DNA of 64,000 nt from CAZEDM01 sp964511075. GTDB lineage: Bacteria > Zixibacteria > MSB-5A5 > RBG-16-43-9. Location: positions 186,001 to 250,000 of the forward strand of contig CAZEDM010000005.1 of assembly GCA_964511075.1 (NCBI GenBank), given 5' to 3'. Position numbers and translations under genes: made by a program. Shown here piece by piece: positions 9,159-17,080 of this stretch (positions are counted from its first letter, which is position 1; every line of letters starts with the position of its first letter). The notes beneath the pieces were generated by a model. It searched no databases, was not told where the DNA came from, and saw only the letters and a program-made list of their open reading frames with translations.

Positions 9159-9689
9159 TTATACCGTTAACGGGATGCGCTTAATTGTCTGTACCGTATC
9201 ATTCTCATATTTCGCCACGTCAAGCGCAGAGATGCACCCAGCTATGGCAAATTCCTCCCTGTTCCAGGTTTCAATCATCTCCAGGCACTTCAGAGGGTCT
9301 TTTGAGTTCCCAACCCCCATATGCGGAACAAAGTCAACAAAGAGCGCCCGCTGTGGAAATAGTTTATCGGCATACAGTTTGTCGTGTAGCTTTACGATTT
9401 TGCTGTACCCCTCGTCCGGCACCAGAAAAGTGTGATAATTATCGTTGAAGGAATCTTTATTGAGGACGGCACAGCGCAGGCAGAACTTAAGTGCTTGAAC
9501 GCCTTGGGCTTGCCTTTCGATTTCCGAGATAAAAGGCTCGGCTTCCCAGCCTTTGCGTATGGGAAATACCAGAGTAAAATGCGGCTCGACTATATGGTAA
9601 TACAACTCGTCGTTATCTTTTCTGAATTCCTGTATCCGCTCATAATCGCTTTTTTTGATTTCCGGATACGCAATCACTATCAGTGCCAT
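9159..9689 (-). CDS. 2H phosphoesterase superfamily protein (2'-5' RNA ligase-like)
   Basis: A 176-residue protein with two histidine motifs typical of the 2H superfamily: HFTLVFP at about residues 37-43 and PHMGVG at about 122-127. The second motif has G where HxT/S is usual, so activity is less certain. Family members hydrolyse 2'-5' or cyclic phosphodiester bonds in RNA or nucleotides. A GGAG sequence precedes the ATG. It forms a close pair with the GNAT gene. Confidence 0.75.
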   Translation of the reverse strand: MALIVIAYPEIKKSDYERIQEFRKDNDELYYHIVEPHFTLVFPIRKGWEAEPFISEIERQAQGVQALKFCLRCAVLNKDSFNDNYHTFLVPDEGYSKIVKLHDKLYADKLFPQRALFVDFVPHMGVGNSKDPLKCLEMIETWNREEFAIAGCISALDVAKYENDTVQTIKRIPLTV

Positions 9690-9770
9690 AGCTATTACTC
9701 CCTATTATGAAAGCTGATTTGAAAACTATCTTACATTTCCCTGCTTGGAGCTACTTTGGTTATTTTCCTC

Positions 9771-10475
9771 TCACATCTTCCTGCCAACTGCAATCAGGCG
9801 CCGACTTGACCGGCGAAATTTTTCGCCTTTGAAAGAGCCGTAGATTTTATCTATTATCAAGCCGGCTTGCTCGAACAACTTTTTTGTCTCCCCAAAGGTG
9901 TAGAGCCGCATAGAAGAGCTATTCTTAGGGTCGTTGCGCCCGTTGACGATCCTGCGGGAGATAATCTGCTTTGTATCCTTGTCCCAGTGGTTACGTACAA
10001 TCACCTCACCGCGGCGTTTCTCAGGCATGAAGTGCCGCAGGATATATTCGCGATAGACTTGATCGATCAGCAAACGACCGCCTGGACGTAGCGCGCGAGC
10101 ATAACGCCGGAGGAGTTCGAAATTTTCCTCATCCGAAAAATAGCCGAAACTGCCTCCCCAGTTGAAAATCCCGTCGAACTCCTCTTCAAAATCCAGTTTG
10201 CGCAGGTCCATAACCCGGAATCTGCCGGATAAACCCTGAGTGCGAAATCTGCGACGTGCACGATTCACAAATTGCAAACGCAGGTCGATACCAGTGACAG
10301 AGAAGCCCTGATGTGCCAGATGAAAGGCAATACGCCCTGCCCCGCAAGGCGCATCCAGCACACTTTGCCCCTTGCTCAACCGCAAAGCTCTCTTGATGAA
10401 CCGGGCCTCTTCTTCTCCCTCCTTATCCGGAAGAAGCCAGAGAGACTCTTCCATTGTCTCAAACCAGTCTGGCAT
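9771..10475 (-). CDS. Class I SAM-dependent methyltransferase
   Basis: A 234-residue methyltransferase. Motif I is VLDAPCGAGRIAFHLA (about residues 39-54), followed by the acidic VTGIDL strand end and by FDGIFNWGGSFGYF in the motif IV region, then LRPGGRLLID. This is the Methyltransf_25/11 type acting on a small molecule or protein; the substrate is not predictable. It lies downstream of an attC-like element and is GC-richer than the neighbouring TIGR02391 gene. Confidence 0.85.
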   Translation of the reverse strand: MPDWFETMEESLWLLPDKEGEEEARFIKRALRLSKGQSVLDAPCGAGRIAFHLAHQGFSVTGIDLRLQFVNRARRRFRTQGLSGRFRVMDLRKLDFEEEFDGIFNWGGSFGYFSDEENFELLRRYARALRPGGRLLIDQVYREYILRHFMPEKRRGEVIVRNHWDKDTKQIISRRIVNGRNDPKNSSSMRLYTFGETKKLFEQAGLIIDKIYGSFKGEKFRRSSRRLIAVGRKM

Positions 10476-10535
10476 GATTCGGTTCCTATAGGGCAGATGA
10501 AATTGATAGTTTTTCTTTATTGATAAAACCTATAA

Positions 10536-10602
10536 GCTCTAACATTCGAATTAAGCGACTGGACTTGCGCAAAGCGCGAGAACGAGCCGCTTGAATAAGG
10601 TA
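10536..10602 (-). repeat. attC-like recombination site (candidate integron cassette end)
   Basis: This 67-bp element directly abuts the stop codon of the TIGR02391 gene. Read in gene direction it has AAGCGGCT and AGTCGCTT, which pair over 8 bp with one G-T wobble, around an imperfect hairpin loop. It ends in CGAATGTTAGAGC. The end matches the attC core consensus GTTRRRY at six of seven bases and resembles class 1 cassette ends (GAATTGTTAGAC). The outer R'' box is poor. The identification is inference from form and position. Confidence 0.5.
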
Positions 10603-11229
10603 TTATGAGTTTTTATTTTTTCGTTTGTCAATAATATTTAATAAATGCGTTGCTAACAACAGCATTTCAAATGTTTCCCTAAACTCAAGTTCAACATCTC
10701 TATGGCTGTGAGGATTTTTATATAACCCTATAGTGCCACAAAAAAGGTCAGATATGGCTTGTCTTTCTGCTTTTGGAACGGAGGTGTCAGTTAAGGGACC
10801 CTTTTCAAGCTCAAAAGCCTTTCTCATTAGCTGAACCCCTATTAAGTCAGAAGAAAAGCCACATGCTTTTCTTGCCTCTATTTCTACTGCCTTAAACGCT
10901 TTAAAAACAGCATCGGAGAATTCTGAGCGCTCTACATGTGGCAAACATTTTTTTATGATTATTTCATGGAATAGTAGAGAAGGGACTAAAGTCCACTTAC
11001 CTATCAGACGTTGAAAATCTTCTTCTTTAAATTGGACTCCTTTTTGTGTAGGGTGGAGGATTTCTCCATCTTCACCCTGTTCTATTTGAAATAATCGTAA
11101 GTCAATAAAGGTATAGGGACTATCTTTATATTTTACTCTTGATAGTCGAATTCTCTCATATGATCTTCTTGAGATCTCGACAATAGTTTCTTGGAAAAGA
11201 ATATTTGATTTTATGTTTTTTTTACTCAT
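10603..11229 (-). CDS. TIGR02391 family protein (Ymh-type)
   Basis: A 208-residue protein. Its C-terminal half carries the signature of the TIGR02391/Ymh family: FHEIIIKKCLPHVERSEF, then KAFKAVEIEARKA, then LFCGTIGLYKNPHSHRDV and a final helix. Members are common next to restriction or defence genes, and a role in abortive infection has been suggested by context only. There is no good Shine-Dalgarno. The start lies just downstream of the repeated element at 11233-11283, which may supply expression. An attC-like site follows the stop. Confidence 0.8.
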   Translation of the reverse strand: MSKKNIKSNILFQETIVEISRRSYERIRLSRVKYKDSPYTFIDLRLFQIEQGEDGEILHPTQKGVQFKEEDFQRLIGKWTLVPSLLFHEIIIKKCLPHVERSEFSDAVFKAFKAVEIEARKACGFSSDLIGVQLMRKAFELEKGPLTDTSVPKAERQAISDLFCGTIGLYKNPHSHRDVELEFRETFEMLLLATHLLNIIDKRKNKNS

Positions 11230-11232
11230 AAC

Positions 11233-11283
11233 ATAGGTTTATCTGTACTAATTATATTGCGCTTACTGTCTTTCTGGCCATAG
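11233..11283 (-). repeat. Repeated intergenic element, copy A
   Basis: About 51 bp here match 12240-12291 at roughly 80% of positions by eye, including a 17-bp core (TTTATCTGTACTAATTA on plus). Both copies lie directly upstream of a gene start on the minus strand, TIGR02391 here and the TIR gene in the other case. It could be a shared promoter, a cassette-associated element or a recombination remnant. Confidence 0.6.
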
Positions 11284-11307
11284 AAACCTCACTTAACACG
11301 ACTTTCC

Positions 11308-11478
11308 TCATAAGTCTTCAAAGAACTTTTTGACTTCAGAAACTGACGTATCATTAGAAAAAGATTTCAACACTCTACCGTGGATACCATTCTCACGTAC
11401 TTCAATCTCACCTGTATCGTGCTTGTAGGAGAGAGCGTACTTTTTTTCATCTGTGTGCATCCACAGCACGTTTTTCAT
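11308..11478 (-). CDS. Small conserved-looking hypothetical protein (56 residues)
   Basis: An ORF of 56 residues from an ATG at 11478, preceded by a good Shine-Dalgarno (AGGGGAG, 3-4 bases before the start). The sequence MKNVLWMHTDEKKYALSYKH continues into an acidic, beta-like body (GEIEVRENGIHGRVLKSF) and ends FFEDL. The pattern of G-x-I-E-V-R-x-N-G and a final short helix is like small proteins often found alone in cassette arrays, but I cannot name a family. It lies between the TIR gene and repeat A in the same direction. The strong ribosome site and codon structure support it as real. Confidence 0.7.
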   Translation of the reverse strand: MKNVLWMHTDEKKYALSYKHDTGEIEVRENGIHGRVLKSFSNDTSVSEVKKFFEDL

Positions 11479-11562
11479 TTCTCCCCTATGTTCCTTAACG
11501 AAAATTTGTTGACTTTTCCAGATAATGGCACCTGCAATTGCGTGGTAGATATAACCCGCCGC

Positions 11563-12207
11563 CTATGGGTAATTAAGAATAGAATCAGCATTACAAACCG
11601 CACATCGAAATTTACCATATCGATGGATTTTATAATTGGAGGAACACTTCCAACACTGCACATCGATTCCAAATGAAGGTTTAGACTTATTAAATAGAAG
11701 CAAACCCGCTAAACCAACTGCAAAACCTGCTGCGGCTCCTTCACCCCTATCTCTCTCGTTCAATAGAGCTCCCCCCACTGTTGCAGCAGACAACGTGGGA
11801 ACCACATGTGAATCATCATAGTTCTCGATTATTGAACGCAGATATTTACGCCATTCTTCAGTTTTTTCAAAAAGTACATAATGATTTAAGCGAGGGATGA
11901 TGACTCTGATTTTACCTAAAGACTCGACTGGTTCAAAGATCCAAATATATTTATTCTTAGCTGTACCGCATTCCCAGGTAATCCAATCTCTCGTATGTTT
12001 GAGATTTTCAACATTTTCACTTAGCAAAACAAAGACGGCGTTTGATGCCTGTATGTCTCGCTCAATTTTCTCAGCCGTCACACCGCTTGGTGGGTCTTTC
12101 TCCAATTCTTCAAGATGGGGCTTCACTTTAGTTCCAGCGAATGCCTCCAAAAAGAAATGAATTATGTCTTTATCAATCTTGCTATGGGATATGAATACCT
12201 GTGCCAT
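11563..12207 (-). CDS. TIR-domain protein with C-terminal zinc ribbon
   Basis: A 214-residue protein with a TIR domain at residues 1-125: MAQVFISHSKID, VFVLLSENV and DWITWECGTA. E79 in this last motif is placed like the catalytic glutamate of TIR NAD hydrolases. A glycine/alanine-rich hydrophobic stretch (about 138-172) may insert in a membrane. The C-terminus is a zinc ribbon with CWKC (185-188) and CAVC (202-205). An AAGGAAGG ribosome site precedes the ATG. Bacterial TIR proteins are often defence effectors that deplete NAD, and the restriction-modification pair next door fits a defence setting. The linker and ribbon as sensing parts are inference. Confidence 0.85.
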   Translation of the reverse strand: MAQVFISHSKIDKDIIHFFLEAFAGTKVKPHLEELEKDPPSGVTAEKIERDIQASNAVFVLLSENVENLKHTRDWITWECGTAKNKYIWIFEPVESLGKIRVIIPRLNHYVLFEKTEEWRKYLRSIIENYDDSHVVPTLSAATVGGALLNERDRGEGAAAGFAVGLAGLLLFNKSKPSFGIDVQCWKCSSNYKIHRYGKFRCAVCNADSILNYP

Positions 12208-12239
12208 TATTTGCCCTTCCTTAAGACAAGTAATCTAAA

Positions 12240-12291
12240 ATAGTTTTATCTGTACTAATTAAATCGCTATCACTGCCTTTCTAGACCATGC
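12240..12291 (-). repeat. Repeated intergenic element, copy B
   Basis: This is the second copy of the element at 11233-11283. It lies 33 bp upstream of the TIR start on the same strand. Immediately beyond it (12304-12326) is a small hairpin GGCA-TTTT-TGCC flanked by direct CCGCTG copies, placed just after the restriction endonuclease stop. Confidence 0.6.
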
Positions 12292-12352
12292 AGTAAAATT
12301 CACCGCTGGCATTTTTGCCGACCGCTGAAATGATTTTTCACTACCCTTATAT

Positions 12353-12964
12353 TTATGCTGCAAGTCCAATGATAATCAAAGGAACTGCGGGAACGCCGCG
12401 ACCCTGCCTAACGACATTGTAGATTTCACCTTCATAATAGGGCACGCCGGAACTCATGTGTGATTGGAGAGATTTCATTGGTAGGATTTCAACACCGACG
12501 TCAATATAGTCGCCGACGTAGAAGGCAAGATGTTTTACGAAGAGGTCGTAGGCTACGAATGAATATTTACCGAACTGCACTTCAACGGCCACTCGGTCTT
12601 TGACAAAATCGGTCTGGTTGTAGCTAAAAATAGGCACTTCGCCTGCTGCCTCAATTTCTTTCTTCTGTGCCTCCGGTGTCATAGTAAGTGTCTTTCGAAT
12701 CAGCTTTTCACTCTTAGTTACCCAATAACTGACCCGACTCTCTTCCCAGCTCTTGGCACGCAGCAGTCTTTTAAAGTCAGCATTCATACCAACAGGACTA
12801 TAAAGAATTTCACCCTTCATCGTTTTCTCTTTGGAAACTTTGGCCTTGAACTTTTCTGCATCCACGTTTTTAATGACGGATTGCACTTCTCGCCACAGAC
12901 CGGGTTTGTGAACCAGAAGAAATTCGCGGCCATTTAGATGGGAATAGGTTTCTACAATTTTCAT
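12353..12964 (-). CDS. Type II restriction endonuclease, BglII/BstYI family
   Basis: A 203-residue protein that closely resembles BstYI, which cuts R^GATCY, in length and sequence. The catalytic D-x8-E-x-Q of the BglII/BstYI group is present as D119, E128 and Q130 (TDFVKDRVAVEVQF), at the same residue numbers as I recall for BstYI. The C-terminal VGVEILPMKSLQSHMSSG and NVVRQGRGVPAVPL segments also match that family. It overlaps the cognate methyltransferase gene by 4 bp, so the two form a unit. Recognition of RGATCY is a prediction. No frameshift or missing catalytic residue is seen. Confidence 0.92.
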   Translation of the reverse strand: MKIVETYSHLNGREFLLVHKPGLWREVQSVIKNVDAEKFKAKVSKEKTMKGEILYSPVGMNADFKRLLRAKSWEESRVSYWVTKSEKLIRKTLTMTPEAQKKEIEAAGEVPIFSYNQTDFVKDRVAVEVQFGKYSFVAYDLFVKHLAFYVGDYIDVGVEILPMKSLQSHMSSGVPYYEGEIYNVVRQGRGVPAVPLIIIGLAA

Positions 12965-13911
12965 CTTGTCTGGTATCTAATCTTCCTCTCTTTAATTAAC
13001 AAGATTTGCTTCGAGTTTTCGGAATTGACCCAGGGGGCTGAAGTTAGCTTATTACCCGCTTCAATTGGATCATACACAGGTTTGTCCATTGGCCGGGTTT
13101 TCAAAGTTCCAATGAGTTCTTGCTGTATTCTGTTTTTGGCCAATTCAATGTACTTGGGAACTATCTCTGCACCTGCCCCACGGCGATTATGACGAATAGC
13201 GGCAATGATTGAACTACCTGTACCAAGAAAGGGATCTAAAACCCAATCCCCTTCATTTGTCATTGCAAGAACGAGGCGCTCTATCAGTTCCACAGGGAAT
13301 TGACAGGGATGTTCAGTTTTTTCAACATGGTTACTCTTTACATTAGGAATAACCCATAAATCTCCCGGGTTTTTACCCAGAGGATTGCAAGAGTATTTTC
13401 CGGCATTTGGTCCTTTAAAATGTTTTTTGCCTGGATATTTCTGTGGCACTCTTACTGGGTCAAGATTGAATACATAATCATCAGATTTTGTAAACCATAT
13501 AATCGTTTCGTATCGTCCGGAAAATCGGCGACTACAATGTAAACCGTGTTCAAAGTGCCAGATAATCCGATTTCTCATTTTAAGACCTAAATCCCTAAAA
13601 ATCGGATATAGCACCGTGTCGAGGGGGATGATGGTACCATTGTCTACATAATTTCCAACCTGCCAACAAATGCTCCCATGACTGGAAAGGCATCTCACAC
13701 ACTGCCGGATAACAGACGCCTGCTGGTCAAGGTAAGATTCCAGCTTGAGTCGCCTCTCATATTCCTTTCCAATGTTGTAAGGCGGCGAGGTGACAATAAG
13801 ATTTAATGATTCGTCCGGGATGGTCTTCAGTAATTCTATGCAATCACCAGGATAAACAACAATGTGCTCCGATGGTGCAAATTTCTGAACTATTTTTCTC
13901 TTATCGGACAT
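12961..13911 (-). CDS. DNA methyltransferase, beta class, likely N4-cytosine (partner of BstYI-like enzyme)
   Basis: A 316-residue DNA methyltransferase. The catalytic motif TSPPYNIGKEY is near the N-terminus (residues 41-51), while the SAM-binding motif DWVLDPFLGTGSS lies in the C-terminal third. This order is that of beta-class enzymes. SPPY rather than DPPY favours N4-cytosine over N6-adenine modification. The stop overlaps the start of the BstYI-like endonuclease by 4 bp, so it should protect the same site. No good ribosome site is visible. A palindrome-rich gap of about 120 bp separates it from the upstream gene. Confidence 0.93.
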   Translation of the reverse strand: MSDKRKIVQKFAPSEHIVVYPGDCIELLKTIPDESLNLIVTSPPYNIGKEYERRLKLESYLDQQASVIRQCVRCLSSHGSICWQVGNYVDNGTIIPLDTVLYPIFRDLGLKMRNRIIWHFEHGLHCSRRFSGRYETIIWFTKSDDYVFNLDPVRVPQKYPGKKHFKGPNAGKYSCNPLGKNPGDLWVIPNVKSNHVEKTEHPCQFPVELIERLVLAMTNEGDWVLDPFLGTGSSIIAAIRHNRRGAGAEIVPKYIELAKNRIQQELIGTLKTRPMDKPVYDPIEAGNKLTSAPWVNSENSKQILLIKERKIRYQTR

Positions 13912-14034
13912 AAAACTATGATAATAAAATAAAGGTTTAGAGTCAATAGCTTCATTTTATTTCATTCTTTCAGCGCACGATACGGCTTACCGACCATGAG
14001 CATGCAAGCGGTCAGATGAAGTACTGGTCATACA

Positions 14035-14343
14035 TCATTTGTCAAGAATTTTTCCAATATCAACAAGCTTCTTGCCATTTTTCTTTGAAGTCCTATAAAG
14101 AGCATCCAGCAATTCTTTTATCTCATTAATCAACTTTATACGGCCTACTTTTTTCTGATCTTTTTCGAGCTTTTTTAAACGATTCGAAATACGACGCTTC
14201 TTTCCAAGAAAGCTGTAATCTGGGACTTCCCTATAGATCTCCCAGTAATCATATTTATTGAACTTTTTGTGGATATCAGCTATAGTTGCGCCTTTCTCAA
14301 GCAAGTCATTCATTTTTTCTAAATCTTGCTTGCTTATTTTCAT
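14035..14343 (-). CDS. Hypothetical protein, all-helical, basic (102 residues)
   Basis: A 102-residue lysine-rich protein with no family I recognise. The N-terminus (QDLEKMNDLLEKGATIADIHKKF) looks like a small helix-turn-helix of the kind that starts with a repeated-unit helix, followed by a coiled-coil-like basic region (residues 48-80). A strong AGGAGG site precedes the ATG. It lies between the 232-residue gene and the restriction-modification pair, all in the same direction. It could be a controller protein for the RM genes, but the sequence does not show that. Confidence 0.6.
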   Translation of the reverse strand: MKISKQDLEKMNDLLEKGATIADIHKKFNKYDYWEIYREVPDYSFLGKKRRISNRLKKLEKDQKKVGRIKLINEIKELLDALYRTSKKNGKKLVDIGKILDK

Positions 14344-14398
14344 TTCAATCCTCCTTTATATTTTATAACGTATGCATTGGTTCCAGCCAACTTGCCTA

Positions 14399-15097
14399 TT
14401 ACTGCCACGGAAAAGCCTTGTGAAACGTGCCATATTTGGCCGCCGCAGTCTCGATAAGCGCACCAATGCGTTTGAATGCCTCAACTGCTTGACGTTCGCG
14501 AATCCAAAATAGACGTCGCCGACCCGTGGGATCAGTGAACTTGAAACCAAAGCCGATTCTACGTGGTCTGCCAGGGTTTTTACACTCGAAGAGAGTAAAG
14601 GTTTGTCCATCACTGAGGTCGTAGAGTTCTTCAAGAAACTCGGGAGCCCGCACTTGAGCAGTGATCTTGTCTGGATCAAAAACCAGTTTCTGGCGACGCA
14701 CCTTTGTTATGGCTGGTAAATCGGACTCTGCCGGGATGAGGCCAACAATGGCTCCAACACGCTTCTTCGCCATCCATCCGGGCCGAAGAGGGCGGATTAC
14801 GCCAAGCAACGCTCGGACAGCGGGCATAGCAATTTCTTGTAACATCGAGGTCAAATCCTTGTGGCTAATTGTAAATAGTTTCGTGTGACTTTTCGAACCA
14901 TCGGCGGCTGTTTGAGTTTTATGAATATCAAGGACTTGTGAGTCCGGACCGAAATGCAGCGTAAGGTGGTGCGGGGCTGCCTTCGAAGTGACGACGAACT
15001 TGTCATTCGCAAAAATGAGATCTACCTCACCAAGATCGAAGCCCTTAGCTCCACACGGCAGTTGGTTACTTGATGATTCTAGCATATCTATTGCCAT
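14399..15097 (-). CDS. Hypothetical protein (232 residues)
   Basis: I do not recognise this protein. It is beta-rich in the first 70 residues (FDLGEVDLIFANDKFVVTSK) and mixed thereafter, with no signal peptide, membrane segment or cysteine motif. A second ATG four codons in (MLESSSNQ) is preceded by AAGGATGG and may be the actual start at 15085. The base composition is GC-richer than its neighbours at 14.0-14.3 and 15.2-15.6 kb, which points to a separate origin. It is placed in the same-strand island. Confidence 0.6.
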   Translation of the reverse strand: MAIDMLESSSNQLPCGAKGFDLGEVDLIFANDKFVVTSKAAPHHLTLHFGPDSQVLDIHKTQTAADGSKSHTKLFTISHKDLTSMLQEIAMPAVRALLGVIRPLRPGWMAKKRVGAIVGLIPAESDLPAITKVRRQKLVFDPDKITAQVRAPEFLEELYDLSDGQTFTLFECKNPGRPRRIGFGFKFTDPTGRRRLFWIRERQAVEAFKRIGALIETAAAKYGTFHKAFPWQ

Positions 15098-15153
15098 CCT
15101 TTGAAGGCTTACCGGTGGCGGTTAGCGTCCGCTACAGCGCCTGGTTCGGCGTA
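15098..15153 (-). repeat. Degenerate attC-like palindromic gap
   Basis: In gene direction this gap reads GCCGAACCAGGCGCTGTAGC, then GGACGCTAACCGCC. It resembles one arm of cassette recombination sites of the AAC-xx-GGCGCTGxAGCGGAC kind. The matching second arm is not complete, so this may be a decayed site. Confidence 0.3.
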
Positions 15154-15633
15154 CTACATTCTGTTGTTCATAGGTGGCGCTTCCAAGTGCTCTGATGCAT
15201 AGCTTACGATGAGAAACTTTTCCAAAGGAATCTTCAATTTCTGTTCTATCCCTCTTTTATTTAGCCCGATGTAGAATTTCTTATCCCAGGTCTTGCATTG
15301 GGTTAAAAAATTGCCTTTTTCATTTCCAGCAATAGTATGATCAAGCTTTCGTACATAGTAACACTTAATATTATTATCAAGTCCAATTTTACTGAAAACA
15401 TGAGTCATCCGTATGTTTGTTTGTTGTGTGTTTCCAGATGTATTATTTGTTCTAGTCTCTTGTTTATACCTTTTTTTGATCGGTTGCTTCGTTTTCCCAA
15501 TGTAAAGGATATCGCTACATCCCCTGAGGCGTCCATTTGGTTTTTTGAAGACGAAAACATATGTAACGTTTTTATCCTCTTGCCCTTCATAACGCACCCA
15601 ACTAAAATGCCGATGAATTGATTTAAAGTTCAT
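15154..15633 (-). CDS. GIY-YIG-like nuclease-fold protein
   Basis: This 159-residue protein has the N-terminal part of a GIY-YIG module. VTYVFVFKKPNG forms the first strand and DILYIGKTKQPIKKRYKQE holds the YIG motif and the following basic helix. The GIY half is replaced by TYVF. The start was chosen at 15633 because a perfect AGGAGG lies 6 bases upstream; a longer frame begins at 15651. It sits 25 bp after mnmE and is the first island gene on this side. Whether it still cuts DNA cannot be judged. Confidence 0.65.
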   Translation of the reverse strand: MNFKSIHRHFSWVRYEGQEDKNVTYVFVFKKPNGRLRGCSDILYIGKTKQPIKKRYKQETRTNNTSGNTQQTNIRMTHVFSKIGLDNNIKCYYVRKLDHTIAGNEKGNFLTQCKTWDKKFYIGLNKRGIEQKLKIPLEKFLIVSYASEHLEAPPMNNRM

Positions 15634-15658
15634 CACAAACCTCCTTAACATGCATCTT

Positions 15659-17080
15659 TCATTTCCCTATACAAAACTCCGAAAAAATCTTATTCAGGAT
15701 ATCCTCGGCCACAACCTTGCCGGTAATCTCCCCAATTGCATCCAGGGCAACTCTCAAGTCCAATACCACAAATTCAAAGCTCATATTTTTCAAAAAGCTT
15801 TCCTTGGCCAGTGCCAAAGCCTGAACAGCCCTTGTGAGTGTATCTTTATGCCTTAAGTTAGTAATTAATTCTCCGGAGGCGGAGAGGTCAAGTCCTTTTT
15901 TGGAAAAGAAGACCTCATCAGCTATTTTTCCTTTCAGCTCCTCGATTCCGGTTCCCTTAAGAGCTGAAATTTTATGAATCTTATTTTGCTCCAATCTTTC
16001 ACAGAGCTTTTTCTCCAATTCTTTTAAATCTTTTTCCGAGACCAAATCAATCTTGTTTATGACGACAAAGTAGTTGAAATCCGAAAGCTCCTTTTCGAAC
16101 TCTAAGTCTTCTTCCGTTATACCGGTCGAGGCATCTATCACCAGCAACAAAAAGTCCGCCTTGCTTATTTCAATCTTTGTCCTTTTTATCCCCTCTATCT
16201 CGATTTTGTCCTCAGAGACCCTAAACCCGGCAGTGTCTGTCAATCTGACAGGCAAGCCTTTAAAATTGGCATATTCGCTTATAATATCTCTCGTTGTCCC
16301 GGGAATTGGGGTTACAATCGCCCTGTCTTCTCTTAAAAATGCATTCAAAAGTGATGATTTCCCCACATTCGTCTTACCGACAATGACGACCCGAAGTCCC
16401 TCTTTGAGGATTTTCCCCTCCTCATAGGTATCGATCAGGCTTTTTATCTCAGACTCTATCTTTTCGATTCTTTCCAGAATCAAAGAGCGGTCCAAGTCCT
16501 CGATATCCTCATCCGGGAAATCAATCCTTGCTTCCAGTTCAGCTAAAATTCCAATTAACTCATCCCGGATAAGGTTCAACCTTTCGGATAATTTCCCCTG
16601 CAGATGTTTCAGACTGTGCTTCAGGCTTAAATCTGTTTTCGCATTAATGAGTTCAGCCACTGCCTCAGCCTGGGTCAAGTCTATCCTTCCATTTAAAAAA
16701 GCCCGCAGGGTAAATTCACCCGGATTGGCAAGCCTTGCCCCCGACTTTATTATCTCCTCTAAAACTCTCTGCAGAATATAGGGATTCCCGTGACAGCTTA
16801 TCTCGATTAGGTCCTCTTTGGTGTAACTCTTTGGAGATTTAAAGACCGTAAGATAGACCTCGTCGATAACCTGATTGTCAGAGGAAACTATCTTACCGTA
16901 AATCGCCTTATGAGTTTCTGTTTTGCCTGGAACCAAGTCTCCCCTGAAGAGCTTATCTGCGATGGGAATGGAATTTTTCCCGCTGATCCTGACAACACCT
17001 ATCCCGCTTACCCCTAAAGGGGTGGAGATAGCGGCTATGGTGTCTTCGGTATTGGAAAGGTAACCAAAAGAATTACTCAT
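15659..17080 (-). CDS. mnmE: tRNA modification GTPase MnmE (TrmE)
   Basis: MnmE is the GTPase that works with MnmG on wobble uridines. The 473-residue protein has the N-terminal tetrahydrofolate-binding domain (DTIAAISTPLGVSGIGVVRISG) and a helical domain. A G domain follows with VGKTNVGKSSLLNAF (P-loop), PGTTRD, DTAGFR and NKIDL. The C-terminus ends in the required FCIGK with its catalytic cysteine. The start overlaps the end of yidC by 4 bp. The jag gene, often found between the two, is absent. Downstream the gid genes are displaced by the accessory island. Confidence 0.97.
   Translation of the reverse strand: MSNSFGYLSNTEDTIAAISTPLGVSGIGVVRISGKNSIPIADKLFRGDLVPGKTETHKAIYGKIVSSDNQVIDEVYLTVFKSPKSYTKEDLIEISCHGNPYILQRVLEEIIKSGARLANPGEFTLRAFLNGRIDLTQAEAVAELINAKTDLSLKHSLKHLQGKLSERLNLIRDELIGILAELEARIDFPDEDIEDLDRSLILERIEKIESEIKSLIDTYEEGKILKEGLRVVIVGKTNVGKSSLLNAFLREDRAIVTPIPGTTRDIISEYANFKGLPVRLTDTAGFRVSEDKIEIEGIKRTKIEISKADFLLLVIDASTGITEEDLEFEKELSDFNYFVVINKIDLVSEKDLKELEKKLCERLEQNKIHKISALKGTGIEELKGKIADEVFFSKKGLDLSASGELITNLRHKDTLTRAVQALALAKESFLKNMSFEFVVLDLRVALDAIGEITGKVVAEDILNKIFSEFCIGK

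Noticed and set aside
14356..14679. A 107-residue frame overlapping the 232-residue unknown
   Set aside because: It is an alternative frame on the same strand without a ribosome site; the 232-residue frame is longer and better organised.
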